Source: Collybiopsis luxurians FD-317 M1
Taxonomy: Eukaryota > Basidiomycota > Agaricomycetes > Agaricales > Omphalotaceae
NCBI GenBank assembly: GCA_000827265.1
Contig: KN834760.1
Span: 152,626-216,625 of the forward strand
Direction of reading: 5' to 3'
DNA length: 64,000 nucleotides
In this document: in pieces, positions 32,654-44,358 of the stretch
How the letters are laid out: every line of letters begins with the position of its first letter
How positions within the stretch are numbered: position 1 is the stretch's first letter
The notes under the pieces: generated by a model
The model's input: only the letters and a program-made list of their open reading frames with translations
What the model was told of the DNA's origin: nothing
The model's database searches: none
Made by a program: the position numbers and the translations under genes

Positions 32654-32956
32654 TGTTGGAGTTTCCGATGCGTGATAGCAATCGGAACCCTTGCGCAGTT
32701 GCTCCCATCAGTTTGAGGGTTCGATGCCCTCTTTATCTATTTGTTATTTTACTAATGTACTGCTGTGTATGGCTTGATAGTTCAACCTACTGTACAAATT
32801 ACCTATATAAGTAGTATACCTTCAATTAAATTCCCTGCGCATTTACTAGGGCTTTTCACTATTAGACCGGAATATTTGCATCACTCTCGCACTTATTCCA
32901 ACACAGGGCAATCTGGAGAAGCTTTGCATTTATGATATTGTTACCTCGTTTCCGGG
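32654..32956 (+). mobile_element. SINE-like insertion with tRNA-like promoter boxes
   Basis: Comparison of 32585-32653 and 32957-33010 with the continuous sequence at 43430-43560 shows an extra ~300 bp here. Near its left end is a box A-like TAGCAATCGG (32676-32685), and 33 bp later GGTTCGATGCC (32718-32728), a good box B inside a perfect GAGGG/CCCTC stem. These are the two parts of an internal RNA polymerase III promoter. No complete cloverleaf can be drawn, so this is not a tRNA gene. No A-rich tail is clear. Confidence 0.45.
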
Positions 32957-33621
32957 ACACCTAGAGAGTGTAGTTCTATTGTTGGGACTGACATGGTTGC
33001 TCTTGGGCGGCGTATAAGGTACGATAACGTGCCTTTTTAACTTCTCCTGGGGGCTCAGGGACGTCACGCACTTTCTTTTTGAATGGAAATAGACGTTAAC
33101 CATCTAAGTTACTTCTGTTAAGGTCTACTAAAGGTGAGATATACACCTTATCTGCATAACAAGATTCTAACTTCCACTAATAATGCAGTTACCGTACACC
33201 TCGAGCGGCATGGTCTGAGAGTGAATAATTGCTCAGATCGCAATTTTGTACTGTAATCTCGTAGCATATACTTCGAAAAAGAGGGCAAGTGGAAGAGTGT
33301 CTGAACTGTCTCTGAAAGGACTCTCTATGATTTGCATAACATCTACAACACGACAAATTTCGTGTTTCATTCAACTTTCACTGCTCAATTCTTTCGTTGA
33401 CGACAATATCAACTCCCTAGCATGTAATCATTGCTTGTGTCCTCGAAAGAACCACCATCCCTCAATTCTACAGTGCTTAGCGATTCTGTGTCCCTTCAAA
33501 TTCTTCACGCGATCGCGCCTGTTTGTTTGTATTTAAATTTTACCAGTCGATCGAGGCCCGAGTCCCGGCCCCTGTTTGCGTAAGATGTCTCTTGTACTGT
33601 ACTGTCACCGAGATTAGGTAA

Positions 33622-34266
33622 GTAAGGTTCATTCGGCTTGGGACCGAGAAAAACAACCCAAGTAAACCTTACGAACGAATAAAAGACCGAACGGTCACAT
33701 CATGGTCACAGTTACGTGGCTCACATGTCCCGAGTGACCAGGGGCGGGCGTGATGCGAGGCGCGGTCTTCGATCGCAGCTCCCGCCGCTCCCCGGAGCTA
33801 GCCTCGAGCAACCGGCATCGACGATCGAGCGAGATTGGGACGAAAAGAAAAAAACAGCGCAGGCGGAACCAGAGTCGGAACAAAAGTAAGGAAAAATACA
33901 AAAGAGGGCGAAGCGGCAGGAAACTGAGGAGCAGAGGAGAACGAAATCATGTACATTCACTGCAGACAATCCATCCAGGCAAAAAATAAAACAAAAGACA
34001 AAGAAAAGCGGGAGTTTATTGAGCAACTACGGACATGACTACGGAAGACGGACATGACGGCGGGTGGATGTAAGCAAAAGCGGATGGAAACGCCGTATTA
34101 CACGCCAAGAGGCGCAAGACGATGCAAATCCGGTGAAAGACTTTGACGCGCCAAATGGGTTACGTCATGACAGACGGACCGCTACCCGGACGTGACAGCA
34201 CCGTCTTTTCCGAGAGAGAAGTAAACCTGTAAGGTTCATTCGGCTTGGGACCGAGAAAAACAACCC
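33622..34266 (+). mobile_element. Small element bounded by identical 38-bp direct repeats
   Basis: 33622-33659 and 34229-34266 are identical over 38 bp (GTAAGGTTCATTCGGCTTGG and on to AAAACAACCC). The 569 bp between are GC-richer than the surroundings and match nothing in the sister modules. It sits 230 bp before the membrane gene copy 2, at a point where copies 1 and 3 are continuous. Short direct terminal repeats around a non-coding core fit a terminal-repeat retrotransposon in miniature; a composite duplication is the alternative. Open frames inside are Arg-rich and not convincing. Confidence 0.55.
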
Positions 34267-34389
34267 TTAACCCCTAAGCAAAAGTTCTTATTAAATATTT
34301 TCAACCCCGTTTTACCGGACAATTTCTATGCACTCTTATTACGCACTCTAAATAAGTACGGATTTATGGCAAAGATAGACTCTCTTCCA

Positions 34390-34429
34390 CCAATCGGTGT
34401 TACAGCCCCGACTACATTAGTTATAAATA
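34390..34429 (+). promoter_or_regulatory. CCAAT and TATA boxes of membrane gene copy 2
   Basis: CCAAT at 34390-34394 and TATAAATA at 34422-34429, 65 bp before the ATG. The same pair at nearly the same spacing lies before copy 3. Confidence 0.6.
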
Positions 34430-34493
34430 GAGCAATATTTTTCGTCCATTAAAGGGCCCTTCTTTCCTTTCCGTGGTAGTTCAAGGTCAACTA

Positions 34494-35994
34494 ATGGGTA
34501 CTTCAACTATATCGGATAACAAGATTTTTGCAATCCTGGCTCCACTACTCATTGCTCCGATGGTATGGGGGTTTACCCTGCTTTGTTCTGACTCTGATAA
34601 TTACGACATAGTTCAATGCCTTCCTTTATGGTCTGTGTCTTCTACAATTCATCAGGTATTTTACAGCTGGGACTCGAGATACCCTTACAATAAAGTGAGT
34701 ATTCAGGTTAAAGTACCTGCTTTCCTTGTTTGTGACCTTCAAGGTCCCAAGGTTATTTATTTCCTGGGAGTTGCTTATCGACACATTCCATTCTGCGTTA
34801 TCGGTGTATTTGCTCTGGCAATATGCTGTCGAAAATTACATGAATCCAGCGTACCTTGAAACTATTCCATGGCCATTGACGTTAACTCCCGGCCTAACAG
34901 TTTTGTGCGTTGCTTGTCCTAACATTTGGAGCCTTTGCGGCTTATGATCACCATCAGCTCTGCACTTCCCATTCAAGTGTTTCTCTCACAACGTGTCAAA
35001 AAGCTTTCAGGCTCGCGGATCGTCTTCATTACTCTTTTGACTCTGTCTTGCATCGAGGTAAGTAAGCATGATATAACAATACTTCTCTGAGGCTGTGATT
35101 AATTGCGAGACGTCGGCCACAAAAGGGATCTCTGGGACTAGCGATGGCGGCACTCTCTGTGCAGCAAACAAAGTACATCATTTCGCTGCATCTCTTTCCA
35201 TTCTGTGCCTAACTGAGTTTTCCACTGCAGTTTAGTAGTATTGAGACACTATGGTGTCTTTCTGTACAGGTGCGACTTCTTGACAAAGAATGTTGGCTCT
35301 TTTCTCGATTTAAATGTCCAGCTGGACAGTCTTGTCAGTTGTGACCGACGTGGCAATTAGGCGAGTTCAGAGAGCTCACCAATTGAGTACTTGGTTAATG
35401 ATTGAATCTGCAGTTTATGCCTCATCTTCTACCTTCGAAAAACCCGAACTGGCTCCCCCCGTGCGTCTGCTCGAGCTTTTCCCTTGCTCAACCCGCCATA
35501 TTCATTGTCGATACCCATAACTTAGGCACGAAGCGTGTTGTCTCGCGATTGATACGTGACGCGATCGAAAGCGCGTCCTTTGCAAGTTTCTTCTCCGTGA
35601 GTAACAACCAGCTTGACGACTTAAATACTAGAGAGAAAGAAAGGGAGACTGACCGGACCGTTAGGTCATGGTTTTAATAACAACTGTATGTCGTGTGCCG
35701 CACCGTTGAACATTTAAGAGTTTAAATTAGCCTGACCCTCATTGTTGTAGATGATATGGCCAACGTCGACATTGGGTGCAATTTTCTCGATCGTGAGTCT
35801 GTCGTCTCGTCATTACTCTACGGAGGCATGCTCAATCTTTGCATCATACCAGCCAATGGGTAGAGTATACACGTATGTATTGCCCAACATAGATCTCGAG
35901 TTTGTAATATGGGTATCTAATCAGCACTTGGATTAGAAATACCTTTCTAGCGGTGCGTCTCAGTGGCAAGGACACTATTGAACTTCACAGTTGA
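34494..35994 (+). CDS. DUF6534-type membrane protein, array copy 2 (open)
   Basis: I read 13 exons: 34494-34562, 34612-34694, 34752-34904, 34958-35057, 35092-35172, 35231-35253, 35322-35360, 35414-35460, 35526-35596, 35665-35685, 35751-35792, 35853-35872 and 35937-35994. Phases agree and the total is 807 nt (268 residues). Helices include the LLIDTFHSALSVYLLWQY segment, SALPIQVFLSQ, FITLLTLSCI and TVLSVVTDVAISLCLIFYL. The motifs RKTRTGSPRTKRVVSRLIRD and MGRVYTNTFLAV match the conserved C-terminal part of the DUF6534 family. The intron at 35361 has a GC donor (GCGAGT), shared by all three copies. The function is unknown; the family is greatly expanded in mushrooms. It is the only copy without a visible lesion, although a repeat element has landed in its upstream region. 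Confidence 0.72.
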
Positions 35995-36464
35995 TTAGGG
36001 TTCGCCTCCTTTGTAGATCCTGAATTCTAGGCCAAAATTACAAAGAGAGCTTCACGACTATTCATCTTCTGACGAAACTGATTACACGGTAGTGAGTTTT
36101 TACCCTCATTTTTTTTGCCCAGAAGGTGACGTGGATTTCCTTGCTGTCAGACTGACCCGAGTCAAGAAAATGTACCGCGGCCAAATACCACTGACGGCAA
36201 CTCCAGGGAAACCAACGTACTCACTGAGATTGCGCATAGTCCGTTTTCAAGTATAGTCTTGACAGATATTGAGAGTCTGTAAACATAACAGTGTCGATTC
36301 TCCAATTAAATAAGCAATTTACAGCCCATCTCCCCCCGTCGTATTTCTGTTTTTTTTTTCCGCCAAGCACTATGATGTTTCATTCCACTCATTGCATTTA
36401 CACTACGTTCCTTCAAATTTCCCTTCTTCTGTCCTACTTATTAGGGAACTATCATTTACAGCTG

Positions 36465-36877
36465 TTCCGGAAAATAATGGCATTTGTGAGAAAAAATTTC
36501 CTTGAGTGCCTCGAAAAGGAAATCAAGCATTATTTGTTGTAAACGGCCCAAATACTCAGTTAGTTCAGTTATTTGTGCATCTATTGTCTTAGTGTGTACC
36601 AGAGATACTTCCAGTCAGTTCGAATGCTCGTTCCAGAGTAAAATTGGACACAGCTGTGGTCTTCACCTGAAATTTCTCACGCTGCACCAGATCTTGAAAA
36701 GTGCGCAATTCTGAGCTTCATAGCCTTCATACTGTCATTATATCTTCACAAAGCAGGGTTTACAAGTATTAGAGAGGTATACAAGCATTACATTCAGATT
36801 TGAGAGTAATTCAGAGCAACTTCTATTTTCGACACTGGCAAAAAAATTTTCTCACAAATGCCATTATTTTCCGGAAG
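36465..36877. repeat. Inverted-repeat element (MITE), about 412 bp
   Basis: The left end TTCCGGAAAATAATGGCATT, extending to TGTGAGAAAA, is inverted at 36847-36876. A GCTGT lies immediately at both outer edges (36461-36465 and 36878-36882) and may be the target duplication. It inserted into the array 3' flank, which is continuous at 41870-41900 and 46255-46290. No transposase. Confidence 0.7.
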
Positions 36878-37429
36878 GCTGTAAGCAAGAAATCTTAGTA
36901 GGTCACGGTGCTGAATACATTTTTAATCTTGCTAAGAGGATACAACAACGGGTTTTTCCATAAATGGACATTGAAAATGAACTATTATATACAAGAAGTC
37001 ATTATGCCCTTCCCCAGTCCACTCAATGTTAAAGTCCTCGATCGTAAAGTTCATGGAATTATATACAGAGAGTTATAAGGTGTTCCCAAATGTATGCACT
37101 ACTACTTAAATCAGAAATCTATACCCGGGGACTCCACACATATGTATCCTATAGACTCGATTTGGGTAACAGGCTCTCATTTCTGTCAGTTAATGCCGAT
37201 ACCGTATACGTCTTGAGCAGCGTAGACTGAATGGTTGCTTGGATGAAGCATCAGATTATAAAAAGTATTGTCCCGGGTAAGTAATGTGAACCTTTGACCC
37301 GAGTGGCATCTACGAACTCGAATGAAAGTCTGAGCAAAATAAAAGAAACGACACCGGATAACATGTAATTTGTATTCGGAAGGACTCATTTTTGTTTCGA
37401 TTGTAAGACTGGAGAATAACATTAACGCT

Positions 37430-37660
37430 GCTATTCTCACATTTGGGGACTTGACGACTATCTCTGGCCCTCGAAATTTGTGTACTATCGATGGTCGATA
37501 ATCCCTGGAGCTGCAATTGCAGGTCTGCACCTCGAATAACTGCGTTGATCTTTCCACATGTCATGCAATAAAACTTTGTTCAAATCCTCCAATGCAGATG
37601 GCGATTGCTTGAGTCAGCCGGCGGTTTCCAGACTCGGCGAGATTGGTTTCATATAAGTAC
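37430..37660 (+). repeat. SMYD 3'-flank module, copy 3
   Basis: Contains TTGACGACTATCTCTGGCC and AGATGGCGATTGCTTGAG, like 14870-15060. It lies between membrane gene modules. The rest of 36883-38744 is array flank shared in part with 42600-42980 and 48160-48680, without a gene. Confidence 0.45.
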
Positions 37661-39223
37661 AAATAGCGAAGAGTAACCTCGTAGAATTTACATCGAAAAA
37701 GAGGCCAAGTGGAAAAAATGTTTAGACTGTCTTCAAAAGGACTCTGCATGACTCTTATTACTCTTATCATCTAGAATAAGTACGACAACGTCAGTTTTCT
37801 GGAAATATTTCGGGGATATCCAAGCCGTAGCCGGAGCTTTTCAGCTCGGCCCAGAGCTCAGCCGACACATCACCGCGAGCCACAGTACTTGCAGACCTCA
37901 ATAACAAATACCGCAGCTGGCTCAAACCTTGTATAGCGCTACCAAAAAAACCTATGCAAGTCAGGAATACATTTGAGCGACGAGTTTGGAAGTAATACTA
38001 TGGAATACAATACCGGCAAAGGTATGACATAAAATATGTTACAGCGTTTTCAAAACACGCGGAAAAGTTTAAAATAAAAGTTTAAATCCAGAGCCGGCAT
38101 TTACCTTGAAGGACAAAGCCGAAGCAGGGATAAATGTTACCCTTAGATAACAGGTATTGCTTACAGTAAACAACGATTCTCCGGCACCCCCGCAACTCAA
38201 AACCCCATGCAGTTTGGTGAAGGGGGGTGTCGTCCAACTGCATCCAAAGACGGGCCGTGGCGGGGATGATTCGGCTTGACCTGCCCGGCAAGCCCTATAC
38301 CGGCACTTCTCAGAGCCGAAGCCAAAAAAACCGAGGTTGGTAGATAGCCAAGCGACCAAAACATAGCACGGCAAGAATTCGTTGAATGGAAGAATCCTAT
38401 TTTACCACGTACTTATATAAGGAAGTTCAAAGACACCGAAATTTCACTCGGCGGAGTGGCGGAAGAAAGACACTGAGTGCGTAGGCGTCTCTCCAGGACA
38501 ACTGCGCAACGTCAAAGATTCTCAGGCAAATTCAGCGGTAAGTATGTGTCACCTTAATCTTCATAATCCGACATTAGCCTATCAACAAATCGTCCAAAAT
38601 ATTGTACCTACAAAATATCAGAGGAATGGGGTGTCATGGGTGTGATCACAGCGTTGTAGGTATACCTCCCTATCATATGGTATAAAATTTGGATCAATTT
38701 GGTGATTAGTATAGACTATCAGCGACGTGTAGCACAATGATATGTTTACTTAGGGTAGGAAATTGGTCGGATTTTGTAGAAAAAGTTTTTTTCTGCAACT
38801 CCACTCACAGCCTGGAATCTATTGCAAGAGAATGATGTACAAAATTCACCTAAAAAACTTGGCATGCAACTCAGCAAGTGTATGAAACTTCTACCTGTTA
38901 CTAATTTCGTCAATTCAGCGGAGTCTTTTTTCCGTTCTACATACATACTTCAATGATTCAGGGTAAAGCGAGAGTGGGAGTCTTGCGATATGATTTTCCC
39001 GTTACCATGAATTGCTATTATACTCACGATTCTACCCCCTTGTCTTGACATTTTATGCACCCCGAACTACGGTGGCGCGCAGGTCCAGTAATGTCATTCT
39101 TGATTGAGCGGAGGTTGGAACGCATTCAGCGGTGGTCGAAATGCTTGAATACTCAACCTTAAACATGGCGCCGAGAAGCAGCGAGAAGCTCACTAAGGGG
39201 AGTTACGTGAACAGGAACGGACA

Positions 39224-39229
39224 TATAAG
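39224..39229 (+). promoter_or_regulatory. TATA box of membrane gene E1
   Basis: TATAAG inside ACATATAAGAG, about 70 bp before the ATG at 39296. It is conserved before E2 at 49341. Confidence 0.5.
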
Positions 39230-39295
39230 AGAAGATAATCTGGAAGCATCTCGACTGTTGCCACTACCTTCATCGTTGTCACTTGTGCGATTGAC

Positions 39296-40680
39296 ATGCG
39301 TTTAATTACCTCAGGCATTGTAATCATGGTTTCGTCTGCGCTTTACGGTGATTGTACCTTTTCTTTTACGGTTTGCAGTCGCACTTATTTAGAATTGATT
39401 CGCAGGAATATACATCATGATCACAGTACTGAGCATGCATTCTCTACTGTTGGTCCTACTTTTTCTAGGAAATGATAGAACCTCACTGCTTGGTAGCAGA
39501 CATGAAGATCGAACAGTATCGCATTCCCACAAACTTCTCTTGACTATTATAATTATCATGTTCATTGTCCATACGGGACATGTTACAGAAACGGCCATTC
39601 AATTTGTAGACAACCTGAGGAGAAGCGAGAATGAAAAGGTCGATGCCAAGGTCGATCTACAAGCGCAATTGGTGGAAGCCGTGCTAGTAAGAATGAATGT
39701 ATGTCCGTTCAGCTAAGTATATCCAAAGAGTTCTGTTTCCTCACCTATGTCTACAAGCAGTACTTACTGAGTGATTTCGTCGTCGTATGGCGCGCATGGT
39801 CTCTAACGGCACACAAACCCCGCTTGAAATCTCGTCATGTACTTTCAATTTGTCTCTTCGCCTCATTTGGTAAGTGAATCGCTTCATTTACGTTACTTTA
39901 TCTACTCACCAACTCGCCACGCCAATAAAGTCGTGGTCATGTTTGACGGAGGGTTTACTCTGGCAACGCTATCAAGACAGCACGGTAAAGGACACCCACT
40001 CCCGTTCGGCGTAGGACGTATTGGTGGAGGGCCTTACCGAATGGGAAAGAGTATTCCTATGCCTCTTTGTCTCTTTATAACAAATATTGTTGCCACGGGT
40101 TACATTGGTGTGGCTTTCCGGTAAGAGGTCGACGTTTACTATTGATACTTAACTGAAATGATATTAGGGAGTTTTCATGCGCTACAAAGGGGTATTTAGA
40201 GCCTTCGAAGAGGATCATCAACATTAGACAGACGTTGTATTTCATGTTCGAATCTGGACTCCTGTATTCCGTGATATGGGTAATGTGTCGCATTTCCCAC
40301 TCAGGTCTGACAGCAACGCATTCATCACCTACTAGATCGTGATACTCTTCGATATAGTCGTCTGTTTCCCTCCCGATGCTACTATTGCGCTCGGCATGAT
40401 CACTCCCCAGATCACGGTAGGTGCCTTCGCGTCTTACAGACTCTTAGAATTTTTCATTTTGTTCTAAGTCCATATCTAGGCTATATACCCTGCATTAATC
40501 ATATTAATCAACGCGATGCAAAGCTCCATCGGCGATAAAACCGACAGGGACATTCCGACACGTTCAGCTGCGATATTCCAAGCCAACCGGCCAAACACAC
40601 TATTGACCACTCAGTTAGAAGATACGTTTGATGGTCGCATTAGCGAAGTAGTTTCTTCTGAGCAGTCGAGCAGTTCCTGA
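39296..40680 (+). CDS. Seven-helix-like membrane protein E1 (WRAW family)
   Basis: Seven exons: 39296-39347, 39406-39686, 39758-39869, 39931-40120, 40168-40279, 40336-40416 and 40480-40680; 1,029 nt, 342 residues, phases consistent. Helices include IYIMITVLSMHSLLLVLLFL, LLLTIIIIMFIV and LCLFITNIVATGYIG. Landmarks QYLLSDFVVVWRAWSL, YFMFESGLLYSVIWIVILF and ITAIYPALIILINAM parallel those in the 13382 gene. Between the fourth and fifth helices lies a Gly-rich loop (GKGHPLPFGVGRIGGGPYRM), probably exposed. The C-terminal tail of about 50 residues is Ser- and Asp-containing. It is intact and duplicated as E2. The role is unknown; a receptor-like membrane protein is an inference from topology. Confidence 0.8.
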
Positions 40681-42104
40681 GTGCTTCGGTATAAGGCACC
40701 ATCGTATTTACCCATTCACGCTAGGCTTGGACTTTGAATTTACGATTCAGGAAGAGAAGACCACATCAAGAAGCTTCGGTGGCTCAGAATCTGTAGGACA
40801 GTACAAATCCCGAAAAGCCTCCGCCAAGGCTTGTCAACTACAAGATCCATGAGCCCGCTTCGAACCCAAATTAAGTAGAAGCTTGTGGGACCCTCTCTGC
40901 CTCATAAATTCTACCACTTTCATACGCCTGTTAGAGGCTCTTTTCTGACCAACGGCCTTCGATACTCATATCGTAATAACGATTTAGGCGAAAAAACTTT
41001 TTTGAACCCGACAATTTCGCTCATGTGTATCTCACAACCAAATAGTTCAATCCTATCCTGCATCTAATCTGAGCCTAATTATACAGTGTCCGAAATTTGT
41101 TGAAGATTCGAAAGATGCTCGATTCTGACTTAACCTCAGTCTTTAGAGCGTGGACAACTGAGAGCTCCCAGAATACACATTACTGGTGTGTAAGGGGGAA
41201 CTTCCGAAGTTTCTTGAAAAAACTTGCCTACTAGAACTTGATCCAAATAGGGCCCTTGACATGGCACCAAGTTTTCTTGTCGTTTAACAAATACAATATC
41301 TACGAAACACAGTGCACGCGGCCCTTACGGATCCCTACAAATAATTCATTTTTGGTATAAATTTTTCATGTCACCGGCTCATTTCGATTCAGTCCATCAA
41401 TCATAAACGCGGGGAACGTATCAAATAAAAACCCCACTGTATTCAAACCACAGGACAGAGAGGGGGAACTTTCAGTTGCTTAAAGGATATGGGATGAGAC
41501 TGAAAAGGGACGTCGATTAAGGGTCCTCATCGCGTTTTGTCGGAGTTGCGCCACGCATTGAACGTTGAACGTGTGCCACTGATTGTGTATTTTGACGGTT
41601 TTTATTGTACGCGCGTCCTACGATCGCATGGCTTCATCGATATTCTCTCATTTACCAGACACTTGCTTCTATATGGTTGCGTATACTTCGAAACAATCAT
41701 TCACATTCAATAAACAACTCTTCTGTATAAAATTCAGATATCCAACATTTCTCTCTCCCATCTCCCACCATCAGATTTTTGGTTTTTCCGCCAAGCACCC
41801 TGATGTTTCATCCTAGTCATAGCATTTATACTACGTTCCTTTCCCTTCTTCTGTCTCGCTTATTAGGGGAGCTATATCAATCAGCTCATTAGTTGCAAGC
41901 AAAAAATCTTGGCATGTGCTGAATACATTTCTAATGTTGCTAAGAGGATATAACAACAAGTGTCTCCCCAAATGGAATTGAACTATCATATACAAGAGGT
42001 CTTTATACCCTTCGAGGGACCACTCAAAGTTAAATATATTATATATGCATGGTTAGTTGTCGATTGTAAAGGTCATGGAATTATGTGAAGAGAGTTGTAA
42101 GGTG
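40681..42104. other. Duplicated 3' flank without a supportable gene
   Basis: The part to about 41755 matches 50785-51807. An open piece in the second copy (near 50831) reads DFEFTIQREKTTPTSSGGSE, reminiscent of C-terminal tails of such membrane proteins, but it is not kept open in this copy. From 41740 the sequence switches to the 3' flank of the DUF6534 modules (compare 46150-46400). Confidence 0.45.
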
Positions 42105-42110
42105 CCATTC

Positions 42111-42517
42111 CTAGTGTTGCCGCGGCTAAGCCGAAAGCCCTTCCGGCTCAAAGTTTAATCTAAATATTTCCACACAATGGTCTTGTAAGGAGCTTGCAAA
42201 GGTATCTGAAATGCTTGAGTGCCATTACGTGTATGCTTTTCAAAGAGACACTGAATCCATATATACACTTTGTGAATGAGCAAATTACAAATACATTTTC
42301 AGCGCTCAGCTTGAGCCGAGCCACGGCTCCAATCAATACTTTGTGAATACCTGCTGGACTACGGATACCAATTTTGACATGTTGCTGGTGTGGATAGTAC
42401 ATAGATATGAGATTCTTATACTGCAAAAGTCGGAACTACAATGGACCTTTTTGCGCTACAAAATCCAAAATTTAAATTAAGCCAGAGGGGCCTTCGGCTA
42501 AGCCGCGGCAACACTAG
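42111..42517. repeat. Inverted-repeat element (MITE) with 6-bp target duplication
   Basis: The element is 407 bp. The ends are inverted copies beginning CTAGTGTTGCCGCGGCTTAG, with similarity continuing through GCCGAAGGC for about 45 bp. The target duplication CCATTC lies at 42105-42110 and 42518-42523. Removing the element and one duplication restores a sequence that matches 37070-37110 and 46490-46520. No transposase. Confidence 0.8.
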
Positions 42518-43089
42518 CCATTCCCGAACGCATGCACTACATCACAAATCAGAATTCTGGACTCCGCAAATGTTATGTATCCCTGAACACTTGACCTGGG
42601 TAACATGCTCTCATTTTTCTTAATTAATGCAGATATCATATACGTCTCCGAGCAGCATAGCCTGAGAGTAAGTAGTTCTTGGATGAAGCATCAATAGTGG
42701 GTAGAAATGTGTATTTCACCTCGAGGAAGATTAAATCTCAACATAGACTGTCCTGTGTCGCCCTCGAACAATAGGTAATGCCTAGGAATGATAAAGATTT
42801 AAGATCGATAATTCAGCTTGACGCACCAAGCAAAACCGAGCACGGCATTTTTCAGAGCCGAAGCCACCAAATGCCGAGGTTGAGAGACGGCAAGGATTCG
42901 TTAACCGAAGGATCCAACTTTACCTTGAGGAAGCTCAAAAGCACCGAAATTTCACTCAGCGGAATGGCGGAAACGTTGCTGATATTCTCTAATGTCGGAT
43001 TGCGGCAGGCGGGAACGCCGAAGTTCAAACTTTATATGCAATTTATATGATGGCATGAGATAATTGCGACTCCCCGCGCGCTCCCGTCA

Positions 43090-43240
43090 CCGTGCCCAAT
43101 CCATCCGGCCCATCCTTCAAAGCTCAAGCTCAAGTTCAAGGGGTACACCCACAGTCTCGGTATCCGAGACTGAAGCTCGCGTACGAGACGCTCTTCTTGC
43201 GGACAAGGAAGATGCTTTTGATTGGATTGCGAGGCCCTCC
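43090..43240 (+). pseudogene. Fragment of the SMYD last exon
   Basis: Encodes in shifted frames the SMYD stretch AQVQGVHPQS, RYPRLKLAYET and RKMLLIG, matching 11830-11960. Frame breaks and an extra codon (FLRTRKM) show it is not functional. It is followed by about 250 bp similar to 32430-32650. The preceding 42524-43060 is array flank without a gene. Confidence 0.7.
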
Positions 43241-44235
43241 TGCTTCCATAAGATCCAGATCAAAGAAGCGCTTTGAGAACTTCGTTGCATATGGAGCGGT
43301 AGCTTCAAGTCGTTTCTATCGATTGGAATTCGGATATGGTTTCGTTTGCCTCTTGTCTGTGTTATGTGTACGGGGCAGAAGAGGTAGGGTAATGAAGGGG
43401 AGGGTTTGGGAGATGGGGAAACGATGAATCAGTAGTGTCAAATACTTTGAAAGTCAGACTTGATCCTCGCAGCCAGGAGGAATGAGCAGGGCGGATGATC
43501 TGACACCTACTAGAGTGTGGTTCTATTGTTGAGATTGATATGGTTGCTCTTGGGCGGCGTATAAGGCACAATGACGCACCACTGCAGCGCTTGCTCTTTC
43601 AAACTCCCCCTGGAGCTGAGTGACGTCACGCGTTCGGTGTCTTTTTAAATGGAAATAGACTACTAAGCCTGTTAACCATCCAATATACTTCTATCGAGGT
43701 CTATTAGAGGTGAGACATACACCTTATCTGGATAATAGGCTCTCACTTCCACCAATGCAGCTACCGTACACGTCTCCTCAAACAGCATGGTCCGAAAGTT
43801 TGGATGAAACATCAGATTACAGGTTTATATTTTGTACTGTAATCTCATAGCATATAGAGGTCCTAAACTGTCTCTGAAAGGACTCTCTATTATCTGCAAC
43901 ACAACAACTTCGGGTTTACTCAATTATTTCATTGAGGACAATATCAATTCCCATGTAACTACGATCATTGCCTGTATCCCCGAGCGAACCCCTATTCCTC
44001 AATTCTACAGTGCTTTGTGTCCCTTCAAATTTTTCGCGCCTGTTTGTTTATATTTAAATTTTATCAACCAACCGAAGTCCAAGCCCAGGCTAAAATGTGT
44101 ACTATCAACACCTCCTGCGAAAATTGTTATTAAACTTTAAATTTCAATCCCGTTTTACCGGACAATATCTATGCACTAGTACTTTTACTACGTACTCTGG
44201 ATAAGTACGGGGTTATGGCAAAGAACTCTCTTCCA

Positions 44236-44275
44236 CCAATCAGTGTTACAACCCCGACTTCACTACTTATAAATA
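44236..44275 (+). promoter_or_regulatory. CCAAT and TATA boxes of membrane gene copy 3
   Basis: CCAAT at 44236-44240 and TATAAATA at 44268-44275, about 84 bp before the ATG. The block 43500-44235 is upstream sequence shared with 32960-33560. Confidence 0.6.
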
Positions 44276-44358
44276 GCGCAATATTTCCATCCATTAAAGA
44301 CCGTCTTTCCGTCCTTCCACTCTTCTGCTTCACTTCCGTGGTAGTTCAAAGTTAACTA

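Larger units (their letters stand above)
38745..41755 (+). repeat. Segmental duplication unit E, copy 1
   Basis: About 3 kb matching 48830-51807 in the same orientation. It covers the upstream region, the whole seven-exon membrane gene and about 1 kb downstream. The offset is about 10.1 kb. Weaker similarity continues upstream to about 37800 against 48300. Confidence 0.75.

Noticed and set aside
32676..32735. A tRNA gene at the GGTTCGATGCC box
   Set aside because: The T-stem is perfect, but no acceptor stem or anticodon arm can be formed around it; SINE-like is the better reading.
33695..34026. Arg- or Cys/Phe-rich open frames inside the 38-bp direct-repeat element
   Set aside because: Overlapping frames on both strands in a GC-rich core, no domain, no splice pattern.
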